Shown in pieces: positions 33,755 through 42,009 of a stretch of 64,000 bases of DNA. The translations under genes and the position numbers were made by a program. This stretch comes from Micromonospora echinofusca (lineage in GTDB: Bacteria; Actinomycetota; Actinomycetes; Mycobacteriales; Micromonosporaceae). The stretch lies in NCBI RefSeq assembly GCF_900091445.1, contig NZ_LT607733.1, positions 3,240,501-3,304,500 on the forward strand, given 5' to 3'. How positions within the stretch are numbered: the stretch's first letter is position 1; each line of letters opens with the position of its first letter. A model generated the notes under the pieces. That model was not told the origin of the DNA, made no database searches, and saw nothing but the letters and a program-made list of their open reading frames with translations.

Positions 33755-35715
33755 TATGAGGTTACCTGACCAAGGAGCGCCCGGATCTCTGCCTCAAGCG
33801 CGTTGATCTCTGCGTCAATCTCCGTCAATGGTCTCGGAGAGCCATAGAGGTAGAAGTGACGGGTGAACGGGATCTCATACCCAATTTTGGCCTTGGTCTC
33901 GTCGATCCAGGCATCCGGAACGTGGGGCAGCACCTCGCGCTTGAGGTAGGCGTGGATGTCCTCGTCCAGCGGTACGTTCTCATTGTCGCGCAGGTCAGAG
34001 TCCGGCAACGGCTTGCCCTTGCGGTCAGTCTGCACCTCCCCCTCAGGGTCGCTGACCGAGAACGCCTCCCACACCGCCTTCTCCACCGCCGCCGGCAGCT
34101 TGCCCAGCCCGTTCAGCTTCATGGCGAACTCGGCACGGGTCGCGGACGACGTACCGATGAGCGACTTCGTCGCCGCCAGCAGCGACTCCCGCTCGGCGTA
34201 CTTGAGCACCGCCTTCGCCTCCGCGAGCAGCGCGACCGTCTCCTCGGTGACCTCGAAGCGCAGCCGCAACGGGCGCTCGACGGTGATCCGCTGGTAGCCG
34301 AAGTCGGTGGTCTTGAAGACCTTCACCTTGGCGTGCTGCGGGTGCTCGGGGTCGTCCGCGATGGACAGCGCGTCGACGTACGCTCGGGTCAGCTCGGCGA
34401 TGTGCTCGTCGGTGAGCATCTTGCGCTTGTCGCCGAGGCTCTTGCGCATCTTGGTCCAGTAGTCGCGGCCGTCAAGCAGCACGACCTTGCGCGCACGGGC
34501 CGGGTCCTTGCGGTTGCTGAGGATCCAGAAGTACGTCGAGATGCCGGTGTTGTAGAAGAGCTGGTCGGGCAGGGCGACGATGCCTTCGAGGAGGTCGTTC
34601 TCCAGGATCCAGCGACGGATCTCCGACTCGCCCGACCCGGCCGCGCCCGTGAACAGCGGTGAGCCGTTGAAGACGATCGCCAGGCGGCTACCGCCGTCCT
34701 CGGGGCGCTTCATCTTCGAGACCATGTGCTGGAGGAAGAGCAGCGAGCCGTCGTTGATCCGGGGCAGGCCGGCGCCGAAGCGGCCGGCGTGGCCGCGCGC
34801 GGCCTCCGCCTTGATGTAGTTCTCGACCTTTTTCCACTCCACGCCGAACGGCGGGTTGGCGAGCATGTAGTCGAAGCGCTCGCCCTCGTGGCCGTCCTGG
34901 CTGAACGAGTTGCCGTAGGCGATCTTCGTCGGGTCGCCGCCTTTGAGCATCATGTCGGAGCGGCAGATCGCGTACGTCTCGCCGTTGAGCTCCTGCCCGT
35001 ACACCTCGACGGTGGCGTGCGGGTTGTGCTCCTGGATGTGGTCCTGGGCCTCGCTGAGCATGCCGCCGGTGCCGCAGGCTGGGTCGTAGATCTTGCGGAC
35101 GATGCCGGGGGTGACCAGGTCGTCCTCGTCGGGGGCGAGCAGCAGGTTGACCATCAGCTTGATGACCTCGCGCGGGGTGAAGTGCTCACCGGCGGTCTCG
35201 TTGCTGATTTCGGAGAAGCGTCGGATCAGGTCCTCGAAGACGTAGCCCATCTGGTGGTTGGAGACCACGTCGGGATGCAGGTCGACCTCGCCGAACTTGG
35301 CCACGACCTGGTAGAGCAGTCCGGCCTCGGCGAGCCGGCTGATCTGGGTGTCGAAGCCGTACTTGTCCAGCACGTCAACGGCACCTGGCGAAAATCCGCC
35401 GATGTAGGCGCGCAGGTTGACTGCTACCTGGTCATGGTCGCCGAACGACGTCTTGAAGGACAGCTTGCTGGTGTTGTAGAACGGCAGCCCAGCAGCCCGA
35501 CGCAGCACCGGCTCCATGTTCTGCACGCCCGCATCCTTGAGCTGTTGGTAGCGGGCAAGCACCGCGTCCTTCGTCGGCTCCAGCACACAGTCCAGCCGGC
35601 GCAGCACGGTCAGGGGCAGGATCACCCGGCCGTACTCGGACTGCTTGTAGTCGCCGCGCAGCAGGTCGGCCACCGACCAGATGAAGTTTGCGAGCTCTTG
35701 GTGCTTGGTACTCAC
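33754..35715 (-). CDS. hsdM: Type I restriction enzyme, methyltransferase subunit
   Basis: A 653-residue adenine-N6 methyltransferase. The HsdM N-terminal helical domain (1-140) is followed by the catalytic domain with the AdoMet-binding motif D-P-A-C-G-T-G-G-M-L (211-220) and catalytic N-P-P-F (287-290). A long C-terminal region (about 480-650) carries the contacts to HsdS. The GTG at 35715 has AAAGGA six nt upstream. With hsdS and hsdR in overlap, it forms a complete M-S-R operon. It protects host DNA and, with HsdS, recognises target sites. Confidence 0.93.
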   Translation of the reverse strand: MSTKHQELANFIWSVADLLRGDYKQSEYGRVILPLTVLRRLDCVLEPTKDAVLARYQQLKDAGVQNMEPVLRRAAGLPFYNTSKLSFKTSFGDHDQVAVNLRAYIGGFSPGAVDVLDKYGFDTQISRLAEAGLLYQVVAKFGEVDLHPDVVSNHQMGYVFEDLIRRFSEISNETAGEHFTPREVIKLMVNLLLAPDEDDLVTPGIVRKIYDPACGTGGMLSEAQDHIQEHNPHATVEVYGQELNGETYAICRSDMMLKGGDPTKIAYGNSFSQDGHEGERFDYMLANPPFGVEWKKVENYIKAEAARGHAGRFGAGLPRINDGSLLFLQHMVSKMKRPEDGGSRLAIVFNGSPLFTGAAGSGESEIRRWILENDLLEGIVALPDQLFYNTGISTYFWILSNRKDPARARKVVLLDGRDYWTKMRKSLGDKRKMLTDEHIAELTRAYVDALSIADDPEHPQHAKVKVFKTTDFGYQRITVERPLRLRFEVTEETVALLAEAKAVLKYAERESLLAATKSLIGTSSATRAEFAMKLNGLGKLPAAVEKAVWEAFSVSDPEGEVQTDRKGKPLPDSDLRDNENVPLDEDIHAYLKREVLPHVPDAWIDETKAKIGYEIPFTRHFYLYGSPRPLTEIDAEINALEAEIRALLGQVTS

Positions 35716-35832
35716 CAGGTTCCTTTCGATTGCCTTAAGTGAAGGAGTATGGCCGCTGCCCTGAAGCGGTGCAGTCCCCCACCCGGTGCGGATGAGGAGC
35801 CCGTTTCGTCAGCAGGGGCGGCGATTGGTCCC

Positions 35833-37770
35833 TTACCGGCTCGGTCGCTTACCGCTCGGTCGCTGCTCAGCCTGGAGTGATCCCCGCGCGAGGCCGTCCG
35901 CGGTGAGCTGGACCAGCTCGGCCCCCAGCGACGCCGCCTGTCGGATTGCCGACTCGAAGGCGTCGAGGCGTCGGAATGCCTCACCGTGTGCCCGCTGCTC
36001 GTCGAGCGGCAGGCGCCGCACCTGGGCCCGCCGGATGTCGAAGCGGAGTGTGCCCGACAGGCTCGACGCCTGCTTCTCGTTGGCCGAGGTGCGCAGTTGT
36101 CCGGCGAGGAACCACGGGTCGAGCGCGGCCGGGTTGGGGCGCAGCAGGTAGAGGTTGCGGCCGAGGAGGGCTCCCTCGGCGATGATCACCCGAGGCGTGA
36201 GCGTGCGGGCGATCATCGGCACCACGACATCGCCCACCGCCAGGGGGATCTCTTGGCCCAGGCGGTCGTCGGCCTGGCCGGAGGCGTCGACGCCGGCCAG
36301 CACGTCCTGCACGGTGAGCATCGGCGGCCCGCCGGTCGATCCGCCACCTTCTGAGGATGAGTTGGCCCGGATGGGGCCGATCAGCTGCAATGCGCCGCTG
36401 CGGGCCAGCTCGGCGACCGTGACGAAAAGCGGTGTCGCCCCGTCGGGCGCGGGCGTTACCTGCGGCATCAGCGCCGGCAGGTCGCCGACGATGGCGGCCA
36501 GCCGCTCTCTGGTGCGTACCAGATGCTCGCCGCTCTGCTCGCCCCCGACGGCGGGTTGCCGACGGGCGGGGGTGAGGTCGACCTCCTCGTCGAGCAGCTC
36601 GATGACCGGCACCGCCCGGGCGAAGCCGGTCTCCTCGACCTCGGCGTCGGGTGCGGCGGTGAAGGTCCGCCAGGCGGCCAGGACCCGCGCCGAGAGTTCA
36701 GGTAGGTCGCCCTCTGCGGCGTCGACCAGCAGCGCCCGCGCCGGTGCGGGCGCGTCGGCCGTGGGCCGCCGCAACACCCACAGATGCAGCGGTACGCCGT
36801 GCGGCGCGGCCACCCCGCTCGGGAGTGCGATGACGGCGCGCAGCGCGCCGCGGCGCAGCAGCTCGGCGCGGATCCGCCGGCCCGCACGACGCCCGGCAGC
36901 CGCCGGCGGCATCAGGATCACGGCGTGCCCGCCGGGGCGCAGGTGGGCCAGCGCGTGCTGCACCCAGGCCAGCTCCGGCTCGGTACGCGGCGGGACGCCG
37001 AACTCCCAGCGGGGGTCGTAGCCGAGTTCCTCGTTGCCCCAGTTCGTGACGCCGAACGGCGGGTGGCAGATGACGGCGTCGACGGTGCGGCCGACAAAGG
37101 CGTCGGCGCGCAGTGAGTCGCCGGGGCACACCTCGCCGGGCACCTCACGCAGGGCAAGCCACAGCCCGGCCAGCCGGGCGAGGTCGTCGTCGAGCTCCTG
37201 CCCGTACGCCGCGACACAGCCGGCCCGGACGGCGGCCCGCAGCGTGGCACCGGACCCGGCGGCAGGGTCGAGGACGGAGCCGCCGCCGACGCCCGACAGC
37301 CCGACCATCAGGTCGGCCAGCTCGTCGGGGGTGGCCCAGGGGCGACCCGGGCCGGGCGCGGAGAAGCGCTGCCACAGCTCGTCGAAGGCGACCTGCGGCC
37401 CCAGTTCGTCGGCGAGCGCCTCGATTTCCGGTCGCAGGTCGGCGATGACGGGCGTGTCGGTGTGGCCACGGCGCGGTCGTCCGCCGCGCTGCCGGGCGAG
37501 CAGCAGCGCGCCGACGGCGGCCAGCCCGGTCGAGGGGGTCTCCCCCGCGGTGGCGAGGTGGCGCCAGAGCCGGTCGACCCGGGACAGCTCGGGGAGCTTG
37601 CCCTGCCGGCGCAGCCACTGCTCGACCTCTGTGAGGTCGAACTCGGGGCTGGCCGAGGTGCCACCCACCGGAGTCGGGAAGTCGGGATGGCGTTTCCGCC
37701 AGTTGCTGACCGCGGCGCGACCCACCCCGGCGAGCCGGGCGATCTCCGCTGCCGTAATGGTCGGGTTCAC
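35833..37770 (-). CDS. N6 adenine DNA methylase-like protein with N-terminal HTH
   Basis: A 645-residue protein. Residues 1-60 form a MerR/helix-turn-helix domain (I-T-A-A-E-I-A-R-L-A-G-V-G-R-A-A-V-S-N-W-R-K-R-H). The middle is a gamma-type adenine methylase domain with AdoMet motif D-P-A-A-G-S-G (about 168-174) and a motif IV reading C-H-P-P-F-G (about 235-240), with His where N-P-P-[FY] or D-P-P-[FY] is normal. The C-terminus (about 420-620) looks like a type I specificity-type domain (L-R-F-D-I-R-R-A-Q-V-R-R-L-P). It is thus a methylase and recognition domain in one chain. The GTG at 37770 with GGAGG 5 nt upstream is preferred to the GTG at 37776. It is 117 bp upstream of hsdM on the same strand. 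Confidence 0.75.
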   Translation of the reverse strand: MNPTITAAEIARLAGVGRAAVSNWRKRHPDFPTPVGGTSASPEFDLTEVEQWLRRQGKLPELSRVDRLWRHLATAGETPSTGLAAVGALLLARQRGGRPRRGHTDTPVIADLRPEIEALADELGPQVAFDELWQRFSAPGPGRPWATPDELADLMVGLSGVGGGSVLDPAAGSGATLRAAVRAGCVAAYGQELDDDLARLAGLWLALREVPGEVCPGDSLRADAFVGRTVDAVICHPPFGVTNWGNEELGYDPRWEFGVPPRTEPELAWVQHALAHLRPGGHAVILMPPAAAGRRAGRRIRAELLRRGALRAVIALPSGVAAPHGVPLHLWVLRRPTADAPAPARALLVDAAEGDLPELSARVLAAWRTFTAAPDAEVEETGFARAVPVIELLDEEVDLTPARRQPAVGGEQSGEHLVRTRERLAAIVGDLPALMPQVTPAPDGATPLFVTVAELARSGALQLIGPIRANSSSEGGGSTGGPPMLTVQDVLAGVDASGQADDRLGQEIPLAVGDVVVPMIARTLTPRVIIAEGALLGRNLYLLRPNPAALDPWFLAGQLRTSANEKQASSLSGTLRFDIRRAQVRRLPLDEQRAHGEAFRRLDAFESAIRQAASLGAELVQLTADGLARGSLQAEQRPSGKRPSR

Positions 37771-37783
37771 CTGCACCTCCGAA

Positions 37784-37794
37784 GTGTGTCACAC
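37784..37794. promoter_or_regulatory. Palindrome upstream of the HTH methylase gene
   Basis: GTGTG-T-CACAC lies just upstream of the methylase start and 90 nt before the divergent lipoprotein gene. The methylase's own HTH could bind here; that is speculative. Confidence 0.25.
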
Positions 37795-37813
37795 CCGTCA
37801 AGCGTCATGTCCG

Positions 37814-37862
37814 TTGACACCGTTCACAGATGGTGCTCTCATTGACGCCGCCACCGTTCACA
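37814..37862 (+). promoter_or_regulatory. TTGACA promoter element with imperfect direct repeat
   Basis: A consensus TTGACA at 37814-37819 is followed at 17 nt by TCTCAT, a weak -10. CCGTTCACA occurs at 37820-37828 and again at 37854-37862, each near a TTGAC, giving an imperfect direct repeat that could be an operator for the lipoprotein gene. Confidence 0.35.
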
Positions 37863-37878
37863 CATCAGGAGGACCTCG

Positions 37879-38409
37879 ATGCGCAAGACCACGACCCTCG
37901 CCCTGGCCGCCACCGCCCTCATCGCGCTCGGCTGCGGCGCCGGCTCCACCGACGAGACCAGCAGCTCGGGTGGCGACAGCGCCGCCAAGGTCGAGGAGAA
38001 GGCGGCGAAGACCGGCAAGATCGGCCAGCCGGCCCGGGACGGGAAGTTCGAGTTCACGGTGAAGTCGTCCAAGTGCGGCGTCGCCAAGGTCGGCGACAGC
38101 GTGCTCGGCGAGAAGGCGCAGGGCCAGTTCTGCCTGGTCACGATCAACGTCAAGAACGTCGGCAAGGAGTCGCAGATGTTCGACGGCAGCAGCCAGAAGG
38201 CGTACGCGGCCGACGGCACCGAGTACTCCGCCGACACCGGCGCCGCCATCTACGCCAACAAGAACGCCGAGACGTTCCTCAACGACATCAACCCCGGCAA
38301 CCAGGTCACCGGTGTCGTGGTCTTCGACATCCCGAAGAACGTCAAGCTCACCAAGCTCGAGCTGCACGACTCGCCGTTCTCCGGCGGCGTCACCGTCGCC
38401 CTGAGCTGA
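37879..38409 (+). CDS. DUF4352 lipoprotein
   Basis: A 176-residue exported lipoprotein. Signal peptide residues 1-19 end in L-G-C (Cys19), followed by a Ser/Gly/Lys linker (to about 50). The C-terminal domain has G-K-F-E-F-T-V-K-S-S-K-C, F-C-L-V-T-I-N-V-K-N-V-G-K-E, and I-N-P-G-N-Q-V-T-G-V-V-V-F-D-I, the DUF4352 immunoglobulin-like (telokin-like) beta fold. The ATG at 37879 has AGGAGGA 5 nt upstream. It is rightward and divergent from the methylase operon. DUF4352 proteins sit on the outer face of the membrane; their function is largely unknown. Confidence 0.8.
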   Translation: MRKTTTLALAATALIALGCGAGSTDETSSSGGDSAAKVEEKAAKTGKIGQPARDGKFEFTVKSSKCGVAKVGDSVLGEKAQGQFCLVTINVKNVGKESQMFDGSSQKAYAADGTEYSADTGAAIYANKNAETFLNDINPGNQVTGVVVFDIPKNVKLTKLELHDSPFSGGVTVALS

Positions 38410-38415
38410 CTCCTC

Positions 38416-38453
38416 GCGCCGGGGGCAGGCCCCGCGAAGCCCGCCCTCGGCGC
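38416..38453. terminator. Hairpin after the DUF4352 gene
   Basis: An 11-bp stem with one G-T wobble (38416-38426 and 38443-38453), 6 nt after the lipoprotein stop. It separates the gene from the TIGR04141-type gene. Confidence 0.5.
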
Positions 38454-38505
38454 ACCACGCATCCCCGCCAACTGCAAACACAGGTCTCTACGCGAGGAGA
38501 TTGAG

Positions 38506-40266
38506 ATGCGCAGTGCGACGGGCCGGATCTCATCCGGCTCCATCACCCGCCCCGCAGGTCGAAAGGACCGCCGTCGGCCCGGCCCGGAGCAGCCCACCCT
38601 GTTCGACGCCCCTGACCCACCCGCCCCGCCCGGTACCTACCCCACCACCATCTATCGCCTTCGAGTTCCCGCCAAACCTGAGGGCCTGCAGGAGGCACTC
38701 AACGTTCGCTACCTGACCGAGAACGGCTTCGAGCCATCGCCGGGACAGGTCGCCGGTGCACCCGCGCTGCTGGTGCACGGCACGGTGCCCCGCCTGCGTG
38801 CCGAGTGGTGCGACATCCTCGCCCGACTGACCGGCGGGGAAGTCGAACTCGGCTACAGCAGCGGTGGCGGGGCACTACTGCTGGCCGTCGACGACCGTGC
38901 GTACGCGCTGACCTACGGGACCCTCGGTCGCCACATGGTCGAGCAGGAGGTGATCGACCGGACGTTCGGCGTGTCGTTCGCCGTACGGGCGCTGGTGCCG
39001 AGCGACATCCGGCAGGTCCGCCGGCGGGTCGTAGGTGCCAGCGGGCGGGTCGACCGCAGCTTCGTCCCCACCGGCCAGCCCATCTGGAAGTACGGCATCG
39101 ACAAGTGGGGCGAGATCGTCGGGCAGGTTTGCGGCTACACGGACAATCCGCGGCTGACCGTCTGCCGGCGCAGCGGCAAGCCCGCCCGGATCGACGGTGG
39201 CGACGCCCTGCACATCCACGTCTGTGTCGAGCCCGCCGGGCTCCTCGCGGACCTGCGGGAGATCGAGCGAGTCTGCCAGGAGGAGTCGCCCCTGGCCGAC
39301 CTGGAGTTCATCACGCAGATCCGACCGGTGCCGCCATCGGACGCGCGCATGCCGGACCTCATCGGCGCCCTGGACGAGCGGTTGGCGCTCGTCGATCCGC
39401 CTGCCCTCGGCGTGGCGGTGCCCGGCAACCTGATCAGCGACATCGAACACGCCGCGTCGTACCTGATCCAGGTTCCGAAGTCCGGCCTGGCCCCGACCTT
39501 GACCGACGAGCTGGACCTGCCTGCCATCCTCGCCCACACCAACGGCGCGCTGGACGGCGACCGGTGGAACGGACTGCGCAACGGAAGCGTCACGCTCTAC
39601 GCCGACGCTCGCGGCGCCGAGGCGATGGTGAGGACCCGGGCTGCCCACTGGATCACGGCAGAGGTGGCCGTCGGCACCAGTCACCTGCTGCTCCACGAGG
39701 GCGACTGGTATGAGATCGGCGACCGGCACCGAGACTTCCTGCGCCGGGAGATCACCGAGATCCTGGCCCGTCCCTCCGACGTCGCGTTGCCGCCCTGGAC
39801 CAGGGACCTCAAGGACGAGGACGCCTACAACCGGGCCGCAGCCCACCGTGACCCGAGGCTGGTGCTGCTGGACAAGAAACTGCTCCGGACGGCCCAACAC
39901 CGGCGCGGCATCGAGGCGTGCGACCTGCTCGGCCCATCCGGCGAACTAATTCACGTCAAGCGTGCGAAGAGCAGCGCCCCGCTGAGCCACCTCTTCGCTC
40001 AGGGCATCGTCTCCTACGAGGCGCTGCGCTATCAGGACGACGCGCGCGCCAGGTTCCTCGACGTCGTGCGGCGACAGCCGAACGGGCGTGATCTGAGCCC
40101 GGACTTCCGCCCCACCAAGGTCGTCTACGCCATCGCGCTCGACGCCGGCCAGGCGGTCACCGTCGACTCGCTCTTCACCTTCGCCCAGGTCGCGCTCTAT
40201 CAGGCGATGAAGACGCTGCGGAACGACGGTGTCGAGGTCGAGGTCGTCGGCATCCCGTCCGCCTGA
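38506..40266 (+). CDS. TIGR04141/DUF6119 family sporadically distributed protein
   Basis: A 586-residue protein of the TIGR04141 (DUF6119) family, found scattered across bacteria with a clear link to defence islands. Landmarks include Y-R-L-R-V-P (near 45), A-Y-A-L-T-Y-G-T-L-G-R (about 131-141), W-K-Y-G-I-D-K-W-G-E-I-V-G (near 190), and the C-terminal L-D-K-K-L-L-R and I-H-V-K-R-A-K-S-S-A-P-L-S-H-L-F-A-Q-G with a likely catalytic Lys/Arg. The fold has been likened to a phosphodiesterase or nuclease, but its activity is not established. The ATG at 38506 is used. It is rightward, with a membrane-anchored gene 74 nt downstream. Confidence 0.8.
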   Translation: MRSATGRISSGSITRPAGRKDRRRPGPEQPTLFDAPDPPAPPGTYPTTIYRLRVPAKPEGLQEALNVRYLTENGFEPSPGQVAGAPALLVHGTVPRLRAEWCDILARLTGGEVELGYSSGGGALLLAVDDRAYALTYGTLGRHMVEQEVIDRTFGVSFAVRALVPSDIRQVRRRVVGASGRVDRSFVPTGQPIWKYGIDKWGEIVGQVCGYTDNPRLTVCRRSGKPARIDGGDALHIHVCVEPAGLLADLREIERVCQEESPLADLEFITQIRPVPPSDARMPDLIGALDERLALVDPPALGVAVPGNLISDIEHAASYLIQVPKSGLAPTLTDELDLPAILAHTNGALDGDRWNGLRNGSVTLYADARGAEAMVRTRAAHWITAEVAVGTSHLLLHEGDWYEIGDRHRDFLRREITEILARPSDVALPPWTRDLKDEDAYNRAAAHRDPRLVLLDKKLLRTAQHRRGIEACDLLGPSGELIHVKRAKSSAPLSHLFAQGIVSYEALRYQDDARARFLDVVRRQPNGRDLSPDFRPTKVVYAIALDAGQAVTVDSLFTFAQVALYQAMKTLRNDGVEVEVVGIPSA

Positions 40267-40340
40267 TCCGTCCACGACATCAGCTCCACAGCATCCCGCT
40301 GACGCAGCCGACCCACCACCGCCCTCGACGAGGAGAGACC

Positions 40341-40955
40341 ATGACCGAGCCCAAGGCCCAGCCGGAACCGCAGCCCGTGCCCCAGACCCACCCCGAGACG
40401 ACGGACACCGCCGGCCTGCAGCCGACCCCGCGGAAGAAGCCCCAGGTCCGATGGATCATCGCCGGCGTCGCCGTGCTGGTCCTGCTGCTCTGCTTCGGTG
40501 GCTGCCGCGCGCTGCTGGCCACGACCAGCGGTGAGGAGCCGGGCGACGGCAAGACCGCCACCTCCGCCGCACCGCAGGCGCACCCCGCCACGTCCGCCCC
40601 GACCACCGCCGCCCCAACCACCGCGCCCGCCACGACCGCACCGCCCGCTCCCACCTACGGCACTCCGACGAAGAACGACTTCAAGCTCAAGGTCAAGGTC
40701 CTGAGGAAGCAGTGCTTCGGCAGCGCCGGTTGCAACATCACCTACCGAATCGACGTGACGTACATCGGCGATGTCAGCCTGGACCCGTCCAAGACGTACG
40801 AGGTGACGTACCAGGTCAAGGGCGCCGAGGATCCGGTCATCAACACCTTCGAGGTGTCGGGCGACTCCGCATCGGTACAGCAGGAGGAGATGGCCAGCAC
40901 GAAGCGTTCCGGCGACAAACTGACCGCCGTCGTCACCGACGTTTCCGAGTTCTAG
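40341..40955 (+). CDS. Membrane-anchored hypothetical protein with Pro/Thr/Ala stalk
   Basis: A 204-residue protein with a Pro/Gln-rich cytosolic segment (1-35), one transmembrane helix (W-I-I-A-G-V-A-V-L-V-L-L-L-C-F-G, about 38-54), an Ala/Pro/Thr stalk (75-110) and an extracytoplasmic beta domain (L-K-V-K-V-L-R-K-Q-C-F-G-S-A-G-C-N, Y-R-I-D-V-T-Y). The fold could be DUF4352-like, echoing the lipoprotein upstream, but no clear family match is seen. The ATG at 40341 has GAGGAGA upstream. It ends 9 nt before the RNase H gene with a shared GGGAGG. Confidence 0.6.
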   Translation: MTEPKAQPEPQPVPQTHPETTDTAGLQPTPRKKPQVRWIIAGVAVLVLLLCFGGCRALLATTSGEEPGDGKTATSAAPQAHPATSAPTTAAPTTAPATTAPPAPTYGTPTKNDFKLKVKVLRKQCFGSAGCNITYRIDVTYIGDVSLDPSKTYEVTYQVKGAEDPVINTFEVSGDSASVQQEEMASTKRSGDKLTAVVTDVSEF

Positions 40956-40964
40956 GGAGGCGTC

Positions 40965-41783
40965 GTGCGTCCCGATGAGTTCCTGCGCGCCCTGGACCTG
41001 CTCCCCACTCCCCTGCACGAGCGCGCCGTCGCGCTACGCGCCTATGCCCGCGTCACCCGCTGCGAGGACTGTCAGCGCATCGGCGATGCCGTGCGGCTGG
41101 CCCTCACCGCCGCCCACTACGACGAGCTCGCCTCGGCCCGGCAGCTCCTCGACACGGCGGAGCAGCAGGCCGGCCGGCACGGGTCGACCTGCCGGTCGCA
41201 GCCGGACCAGCAGCACGGTCGCGGTCGGGTCGGTCGCTGGGCGGGGACGTCCGCGCCGCTCGTCGCCGCGACCGACGCGAGCTGGAAGGGACGCGGCGGC
41301 GGCATCGGGTACGTCGTCAGCGACGGCCACTGGGGCCTGCGCAGCCGGGGCACCGACCGGCTCGATCCGACGGGCCCGTCTCGCGTGCTGATCAACGAGC
41401 TGCGGGCGGTCGACTTCCTGCTGTCCGCGTACGACGAGGCACCGGCCGGCCTGACCGTGCTGCTGGACAGTCTGGCCGCCCTGCGGTACTTGCACCGCTG
41501 GCAGGCCGGCGAGGGCGACGTGATGCCGGCCGGCTACAGCCTGCGCCCGCGCAGTTCGTCGGCTCAGCCGACCCTGGTCCGGCTCGCCGAACTGGTGGGC
41601 CGGCGGCCGGATCTGTCCTTCGCACACGTGAAGGGGCACAGTGGCCACGCCCTCAACGAGGCCGCCGACGGCCTGTCCCACATGGCCCGCCGTCGGCTCG
41701 GCGAGCCCTTCGACGTACGCCCCCGCGCGCACGCCCTGGTCGACGCGTTCCTCCGCGACTGGCACACCACCGTCGCCAGCTGA
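40965..41783 (+). CDS. RNase H-fold family protein
   Basis: A 272-residue protein. An N-terminal helical part (1-85) precedes an RNase H domain with all acidic residues visible: D104 (A-T-D-A-S-W-K-G), E145 (I-N-E-L-R-A), D168 (L-L-D-S-L-A-A-L), then K-G-H-S-G with His225 and D235 (N-E-A-A-D). These match the DEDD plus His set of type 1 RNase H, so it should be active on RNA-DNA hybrids. The GTG at 40965 follows GGGAGG at 40955-40960. Its place next to the TIGR04141 gene and the ATPase unit suggests a defence role rather than housekeeping, since primary RNases HI are usually smaller. Confidence 0.8.
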   Translation: MRPDEFLRALDLLPTPLHERAVALRAYARVTRCEDCQRIGDAVRLALTAAHYDELASARQLLDTAEQQAGRHGSTCRSQPDQQHGRGRVGRWAGTSAPLVAATDASWKGRGGGIGYVVSDGHWGLRSRGTDRLDPTGPSRVLINELRAVDFLLSAYDEAPAGLTVLLDSLAALRYLHRWQAGEGDVMPAGYSLRPRSSSAQPTLVRLAELVGRRPDLSFAHVKGHSGHALNEAADGLSHMARRRLGEPFDVRPRAHALVDAFLRDWHTTVAS

Positions 41784-41811
41784 CCACACCGCTGACTTCT
41801 CACCCCGGGAG

Positions 41812-41892
41812 ATGATCGTGGTTTCCGCTGCCCAGCCCACCGCCATTCTGTCCACGGGCTCGTCGATCACGTCCTGGGTCGGCCCCGGCTGA
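41812..41892 (+). CDS. Possible 26-residue peptide before the SMC-like ATPase
   Basis: An ATG frame of 26 codons (M-I-V-V-S-A-A-Q-P-T then I-L-S-T-G-S-S) follows GGGAG, but with hardly any spacer; the GTG six bases later has better spacing. It is low in charge and hydrophobic at the start. It may be a leader peptide or nothing. Confidence 0.2.
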   Translation: MIVVSAAQPTAILSTGSSITSWVGPG

Positions 41893-41957
41893 TCCTTCCG
41901 CAGACCAGCACCCCGGCCACCTACCGCCTGCACACCACTTCCCCCGCTCCCCCCGCA

Positions 41958-41983
41958 GCGGGCCGGCACCCGCGTCGGCCCGC
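41958..41983. terminator. Hairpin between the RNase H and ATPase genes
   Basis: GCGGGCCG (41958-41965) and CGGCCCGC (41976-41983) with a 10-nt loop, 26 nt before the ATPase start. It suggests that the ATPase/HEPN unit is transcribed separately or that read-through is regulated. Confidence 0.4.
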
Positions 41984-42009
41984 AGGGAGCACGCGCCTGG
42001 AGACGACCG

